Part shown: positions 57,811 to 64,000 of the stretch, piece after piece | Numbering within the stretch: position 1 is the stretch's first letter | Layout: every line of letters starts with the position of its first letter | Source of the DNA: Melampsora larici-populina 98AG31 | Taxonomy: Eukaryota; Basidiomycota; Pucciniomycetes; Pucciniales; Melampsoraceae | Assembly: GCF_000204055.1 (NCBI RefSeq) | Contig: NW_006768783.1 | Location: 1 to 64,000 of the forward strand | Direction of reading: 5' to 3' | Length of the DNA stretch: 64,000 nucleotides | Translations under genes and position numbers: made by a program | The notes under the pieces: generated by a model | What the model was told of the DNA's origin: nothing | The model's database searches: none | What the model saw: only the letters and a program-made list of their open reading frames with translations

Positions 57811-58701
57811 AAGAGAACATGCATACCACTTTCAATTAATCCCCAAGAATCCCACATCTTCTTTGGATTTGTATGAAACAAATTCTGTTTTGAAGAAATT
57901 CTGTCCTGCCTGTTTCTGGAGCTATCCTTCATTTTCAGATTTTTCATTCTGTACCCAAATCTCCATTCTCATCAACCTTACATAAACCTTTCCCCCAATA
58001 TCTAGAATCAGAATTTGGAAATATCAGAACATTTGATTCCACTTTTTGAGAAGATATACCTGTAATTGTGATTGTACCCTTGAACATTTCTTTACAACTT
58101 ATAACCCAAAAAATATTGGCTCCTGTTCTAACTCTTGATCTAGTCAGACACTTTTTCCTTGCAAGCTTGGATGTCAGGGCACCAAGCTTGGAAAGCTTAA
58201 AAGAGCCCTGCAAGGCTGGGACTTTTGTGGGACAAGTCAGGTTCCTTTGATGGTAAAAGGACATCATTAATTTTGTTTGTGTCCCTTGAATGTGGATAAG
58301 ACAATGAGTATCACACTTCACATAGTGGACTTCCTGCATAATTTTGGAGGTCAATTTTTCATTGATTTTGTGCAATCTTGGTTCTCAACCCCTCATATTA
58401 TACTCATCTTTCTCATCTCTCTTCCTCCACTCCATTTCACCTTAGTTAATTAAGAAACTCACCACTACAACAAAACACAAATCAAATCTATTATGTATGC
58501 ATTATACTATTTCTTTATTCCTTCTTTTAAAACCTCTATGCTTTTTCTTGCTCAAAAACGAACAAAAGCCACATAGAAATTATAACTCCTCCATACATAC
58601 ATAACAAAACTTAAACCAGAAAAAAATAGTTAGGGGATTTCAAAATTGATAGAGACGAGCTGAAAAAAAACATGATGATCAGTCATTTGCACAGGTTCCA
58701 T
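57811..58701. other. Intergenic DNA between the lineage-specific gene and LON
   Basis: This holds the convergent 3' ends of the plus-strand gene and the minus-strand Lon gene; no further gene was recognised. Confidence 0.5.
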
Positions 58702-61700
58702 TCACTGATGAGTAGTAGCATTAATAGTAGTATCAGTAGTAGTAGTTATTGTTGTTGTTTGACTTCCTCTATCTCCCAGATGTTCTAAACCCCCCAAAAA
58801 AGCAAGTCAGACACCTGAAAGTTGATAAGTCTTGAATAGCAAAAAAAGAAAAACGAACCTAATTTATCTAATTTACTTATAATCTTTTCCTCTCCCATAA
58901 ATGCTTCTCTTAAAACATCTCTTAAATCTTCAACATAAACAATTTCAATACCTTCTTTAACCGAATCAGGTACCTAAAAGAAACAAATCAAACATTAATT
59001 TTTTGAATCAATTTGTGGTTGATTTGACCTTGACTAAAGTTAAATCAATCAGACCCCAAATAAAAAAACTCACGTTAAATTCAATATCTGCTTGATTTCC
59101 AATCGGTGCTAAAATCTTTTTAATTCCAGACCTATGTGCCGCTAAAATCTTTTCCTTTAATCCACCCACAGGTAAAACCTGTCCAGCCAAAGTCATTTCA
59201 CCTGTCATAGCTAAATTGGCCATCCCCCCAAAAAAATCACACAATCATCAATCAACCAACCCTAGTGATAGAAGACTCAAAGCAGGTAAATCAAACAAAC
59301 CGAGATCAGAACGAAGTCTAAGACCAGAAAACAATCCAATAAACCCAACAAAGATAGCAATCCCAGCCGAAGGTCCATCTTTACCGATCCCACCTTCAGG
59401 TAAATGTAGATGAATCGATCTATTCTCCAACAAATCTTTTTTAGCATCGTCAACTAAACCTAATGAAAATGCATTAGATTTAACAAAACTCAAAGCAATC
59501 ATTGCAGATTCCTTGATAACTTCTCCTAATTTTCCAGTTAATGTTAAGGTTCCATTTGATGAACTTGTTGGAATCAATCGATTTTCAATTGATAAAACTG
59601 ATCCTGATCCATTTCCTGTATAACCCAATCCTTGTGAAACTCCTAATGGTGCAAAACCATGATAAAATCGTTCTTTTTGATAAATTGGTGGTCCTAGATA
59701 ATCTTTCAAAGTGTTGGATGTAATTCGTACGGTTAAATCCTTGGGAAGCTTCAATGGTTCTCGAATTGTTGTGGTCGTCTTTCTTGAATGATCCGTTTGA
59801 GGATTCGTTGTCTCTTTAGAATCAGTTGGAATAGGTTCAGTAGTTGTAGAATCAACAGTAGCAGTAGCATCTCCATCATATCTAATCACATTCTCAGCAG
59901 CTTCATCCTTCACCCTTCCTTCGTCACCTTGAACCTTTTCTTCGCTCTTAACCTTCTCTTCGACTTCTCCTAAATCTTGTACAATCTTCAAAGCAGCTTT
60001 CCTAAAAACTTTATCAATATTTTGTTTTAATTTCCTTACTCCACTCTCACGACAATATGATTTAATTAATGATGCAATCGCTTCTTCTTCAATCATAACA
60101 TCTGAGTTTTCCAATCCACATGATTTTTTAGCTTGAGGTGCAAGATATCTAGTAGCGATGTTAATTTTTTCATCTGTAACATATCCACTTACTTCCATGA
60201 CTTCCATTCGATCTAGTAGTGGTGCTGGAATCGTATCTAAATTATTAGCAGTACAAACAAATAATACTCTAGAAAGGTCTACTGGAATATCAATATAATG
60301 ATCTAAGAAAGATGAATTTTGCTCTGGATCTAACATTTCTAATAAAGCAGAAGCTGGATCTCCATTATGACCTTTTCCTACTTTATCTATTTCATCTATC
60401 AATACTAATGGATTCTCCGTTTGAACCTTCTTTAATGCTTGAATTAATTTCCCTGGCATCGCTCCTACATATGTTCTACGATGTCCTTTGATTTCGGCTA
60501 CATCTGTTAAGCCTCCAACTGAGAATCGGAAAAATTGCCGATCTAATGCCCTTGCTATCGATTTTCCTATTGATGTCTTACCTACTCCTGGTGGTCCTAC
60601 TAAACATAAAATCTTGCCTTCAACTGTTCCTCTTAGTTTTCCTACTGCGAGGAATTCTAGAATTCGATCTTTGACACTGATTTTTTTGTAGAGTTGTCAG
60701 TTAGCCTGTGTAAGATGATCCGAATATGTAAAAAAACGAAGTCACTGACTCTTTGAGTCCATAATGATCTTCATCTAAGACTTGAATCGCATTTTTCAAA
60801 CCAAAGTTTTCTTCAGAATGTCTTCCCCATGGGATTTGTGTAAGCCAATCTAGGTACTATACAGCAACACCGCGACCAGAGCATGAAGAGATGGTCAGTT
60901 TTGCAAACAAAACAGAAAAATGGTAAAAGACGACTAACATTTCGCGTCACGTTGAATTCACTAGCTTGTGGCTCTAAGGTCTGTAACTTATTAATTTCCT
61001 CTTCAAATACCGTTCTAGCATACTCAGGCATTTTCAATCCCAAAGCTTTCTCCCTAAACTTTTCCAGCAATTTCTCTTTGCCATCACCTTCGATACCTAA
61101 TTCTTTTTTGATTCCTTTGAGTTGTTCTAATAAATAAAATTCTCTTTGCCTTTTAGTAATTCTAGATTCAACTTCTCTTGCAATCTTCGTTTGTAATTCT
61201 GCATTTTTTAATTCTTGTTTTAAAACCAATAGTGCTTTTTGTAATCTATCTTCTAAGATTACTGATTCTAAAACTTCTTGTAATTGATTCGTACCTGCTT
61301 CTGAATCTATTGAAGGTCCTGTTGTACTAACTGCAGCTGCAAAGTCAGCTAATTTGTCGGCATCTTCGAATACATTTCCAGCACCTTGAGAAACACTAAA
61401 ATTAGCAACTTGATCTCTAAATAATGGATTTAGTGTTGCAATCTCTTTTAAAACACTTATGATCTCTGCTCCAATAGCTCTGACTAATTGAGAATGAGGA
61501 TCAGATGGTTGAAGAGTCAGGTTTTCTACATTCACAAGTGAGACTGGATGTTCTTTTAAGAATGCGGTTTGCAAGACTTGAGTCGATTGGAGGTTAGGAT
61601 CATCTGACTTCGTTGAACCTTCTTCTCCTTCCTCTTCTTCGATCAATTTCGAAGCCTCTTCTTCTTTTTCAAAACTTGTTTTGATAGGAGTATCAATATT

Positions 61701-62711
61701 AGAAAGATCGCTAGGAAGAGGTGTAGGACTTCGAGCAGGTAAGACAGGTAAAGTCTGATGACTAAATTTAGCAACATCATTTGGATCAATGATAGGTGCT
61801 AAAACTTCGTTAATTCGAATCCTTCGATGAGGATAAAGAACAGCTGTAAGACCTTCTGCAAATTCATCTTCATCTTTTTTTAAAGTTGGATCACGTCTGT
61901 TTTGATTTTGATGATTTGGATTTGGATGAGTAGGAAAGATACTAGTGATTTGAGCAAAGACTCCAACTTCATGTACACTTTTTGGATCGCTTATAATATC
62001 TGTTTCTAGATCATTATCACGTAATAAGAATGCACCTAAATAAGGTTGACCACGTCTCATCATCTCTTGAATCACTTTGATCACTGCTGGATTTTTGACA
62101 ATCACAGCTTTATAGAATCCTGGAAAGAGTGGTCTACGAGTGATTGGAAGTGCTAATAATTGAGGATAGAGTTCTGGAACGGCTTGTTTGGAGAGTGAGG
62201 TGGTTAGAGTCGGTTTCTGAGATGAACGATTTGAAGGAGGATCATCAGATGATGAAGCACCATTGGGTGGGAGTGATCCATTGGTTGCTGATGAAGTTGA
62301 AGAAGTTGAGGCTTGATTTGATCGGTTTGAATTGGATTTGTTGATATCAGATTCGTGGGCAGGAGATTGAGGTTTCGGAATTCTAGTTGGATCATCATCG
62401 TTTTCTTCATTTTGATCTGATGGTTTAGGTTGAGATTTATCATCTGATGTATGCTTTGATCGATGATTAATCCATTTTGGATTAAGTCTTGGATAAAGGA
62501 TTGAATCAGATTGAGTGAATTGATGATTAGATGAGATTGAAAATTGTCGATGAGGTGATGGTGATGACGAGGAAGATGAAGAAGCTCCTGAGTTGAGTTG
62601 GATTGGTCGTAGTTGTTGAGAATGTTTATTCAGATAAGTTGATGGTAATCGATTGATTTTTGATTTCTTGAAATGAAGTTGTTCTCTTAATCTTAAACTT
62701 GTGCTCAACAT
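58702..62711 (-). CDS. PIM1: Mitochondrial ATP-dependent Lon protease, 1196 aa
   Basis: Six exons (62711-60939, 60856-60750, 60676-59301, 59210-59074, 58973-58859, 58784-58702) give 1197 codons including the stop, frame kept at every GT-AG junction. The N-terminus ([20 protein letters not shown]) is basic and Ser/Leu-rich, a mitochondrial presequence, followed by a long Ser/Asn/Pro linker. The Lon N-terminal substrate domain ([20 protein letters not shown]) comes next, then a coiled coil ([17 protein letters not shown]). The AAA+ domain has Walker [10 protein letters not shown] and Walker [11 protein letters not shown]. The protease domain holds the catalytic Ser in [10 protein letters not shown] and Lys in [15 protein letters not shown]; these lie on different exons, joined through RSDLAMTGE. 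An acidic, Thr-rich insertion between the AAA+ and protease domains is a fungal variation. It degrades damaged matrix proteins and supports mitochondrial DNA maintenance. Confidence 0.97.
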
Positions 62712-64000
62712 CCTTTAACGTTCAACTTGTGAATGAGCTCCTTCAGTTAATCTTCTTGATTGAAACTCTTTCCTTCGACTTTCTGATTGTGATGACTTAG
62801 TATGGTGATGGTTAGTGATGGTGATGTTGATGGCGATGGTTGATGGTAAAATGAAAGAAAGTTCCGCGAGAAAACGATCGGATTCGATTATTGAAAACTA
62901 CAGTTCCATTTGATATATGTAGTTCTGCCTTCTCAACTTCATTTCATCAATTTGCAGTCTCGAAGTTGCAGTCTCTAATCTCGACCGCAACAATCTCAAA
63001 TGAGTCTCAATAGTTCTCTAAAGACTGGTGTGAAAAACAGCTATTTTCCTGTTGATTCCACTGTTAATTCAAACCCACTCATCCTTTGTGTGATGGACGC
63101 TTTATGGGTTGATGACATGTCACGTGGAAACTGAAAGACTCCCCCAGCTTCTCCTCTTACGTCGAGTCAGAGAACAGCGTATGGGGTAGTGGCGAAGCCT
63201 ACCGCCCGGGATGGCTCTCGTGTACGACCACAAGTCGGCTGGTCTTCACCAGTGGGTTTGGGTCTTCCAGACGTCTCGTTCTCCTCTCTTCCATTCTCCT
63301 CTACAAGGTGGGTGAGGTGGCATTTAAAAACTTTCAAAGATGAGTTTGAGAGAGAGAAACATGATTGAGCTTGAGATTGGTGTCGGTTGTAGTGGCGATA
63401 CGAAAAGATTTCCCTGTGTTCGGGATTTCCTTCCTTGGAAATTCACCGCTACCCTGTCCCCTAGACCTGAAGGTGCCTCCTACTATCTCAACTCCGTGAC
63501 CGTAATCTGGTATACAAGGGAAAGTCCATATATTCCAACAAGAAAAAACGCCAAGCTGTCTCAGAGCTCCTGAAAAACAAGCAAGAGTCTTGTCAAAATA
63601 GGCGTTTCAGTGTGCTAGGGCAGGTACTGCCTCAGTACTGCCTGCTTCTCGTAAAGCATCAGGTAGAGTTGGCTGGTGCATTTGTGGCTGGCAATGACAC
63701 TTTGTTACAATAGGTTCTCCTCATCCTCCTATCACCATTCCATTGTATCTTGGACATGAAAAAAAAATTCCAAGGTCAGTTTTTAACTTGATTTGACATA
63801 GCAAGAATTACATTTTTTGGTTTTTAGTGGTGAATTCTGAAGTTTGATCTTCTTTGAGGCAGTAAATACTTTATCATTTTTCTGAATGTCCCACATATGA
63901 TGGAATGATAGTGCACAATTGTGTGGAGCATGGATACTCAGGCTGTATAGATCATCACAAGTCAGAAATCTTAGCTTGGAAAACAACCTCAAGAGCTGAG
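62712..64000. other. LON upstream region and intergenic DNA to the window end
   Basis: The 5' flank of LON (62712-63000) is TGATGGTGATG-rich and presumably holds its promoter. A 77-codon ORF at 63340-63573 has no recognisable domain. Nothing else was supported. Confidence 0.4.

Noticed and set aside
59216..60691. Plus-strand ORFs within LON
   Set aside because: They overlap well-supported Lon exons in antisense and have no homology.
1..64000. CRISPR arrays, operons, bacterial riboswitches
   Set aside because: Intron-rich eukaryotic genes throughout; the tandem repeats present lack unique spacers.

Overview
The window looks like a chromosome segment of a basidiomycete fungus, most likely a rust (Pucciniales). 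The basis is AT-rich DNA, genes split by many short GT-AG introns, orthologues of conserved fungal genes (mitochondrial Lon protease, CDC14 phosphatase, AGC/YANK kinase), and a dense load of DNA transposons, including a KDZ (Kyakuja-Dileera-Zisupton) element. The rust assignment is inference; no species marker is present.

Layout. 1-5.5 kb: two diverged copies of a multi-exon gene family of unknown function; the second has an in-frame stop and a perfectly duplicated 298-bp 3' piece. 6.5-9.6 kb: a complete, apparently intact hAT transposon (15-bp terminal inverted repeats, 8-bp target duplication, 679-aa transposase in three exons). 10-16.5 kb: a decayed LINE-like fragment, a 1.7-kb TIR element and gene scraps. 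16.7-19.4 kb: a Myb/SANT-like gene cut by a solo LTR whose removal restores the frame; a TA-flanked MITE follows. 20.68-31.03 kb: a complete 10.35-kb KDZ transposon bounded by an exact 8-bp target duplication. Its near-identical ~310-330 bp terminal repeats enclose two divergently transcribed genes with open frames: a 969-aa KDZ transposase (11 exons) and a 613-aa accessory protein (5 exons). A 172-bp tandem repeat lies between them. 32-36.6 kb: a hAT-type MITE, a decayed PIF/Harbinger transposase, a 1-kb element with a perfect 44-bp TIR, and another MITE. 37.4-49.7 kb: a conserved island with every gene on the minus strand: YANK-type kinase, a probable Mediator MED16-like protein, CDC14 and a small membrane protein. 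50-58 kb: repeat scraps plus a lineage-specific gene with a likely signal peptide and a degraded neighbouring copy. 58.7-62.7 kb: mitochondrial Lon protease (six exons, 1196 aa). 62.7-64 kb: nothing clearly functional.

The conserved genes act in separate processes (mitochondrial proteolysis, mitotic exit, membrane-proximal signalling, transcription) and do not form a cluster. The most notable content is the mobile-element set. Two families (KDZ and hAT) look complete and recently inserted, and the KDZ element carries an accessory gene whose function I cannot name. Exon coordinates for the KDZ transposase, accessory gene, hAT transposase, Lon, CDC14 and YANK kinase were derived by hand from splice signals and each gives a total length divisible by three.
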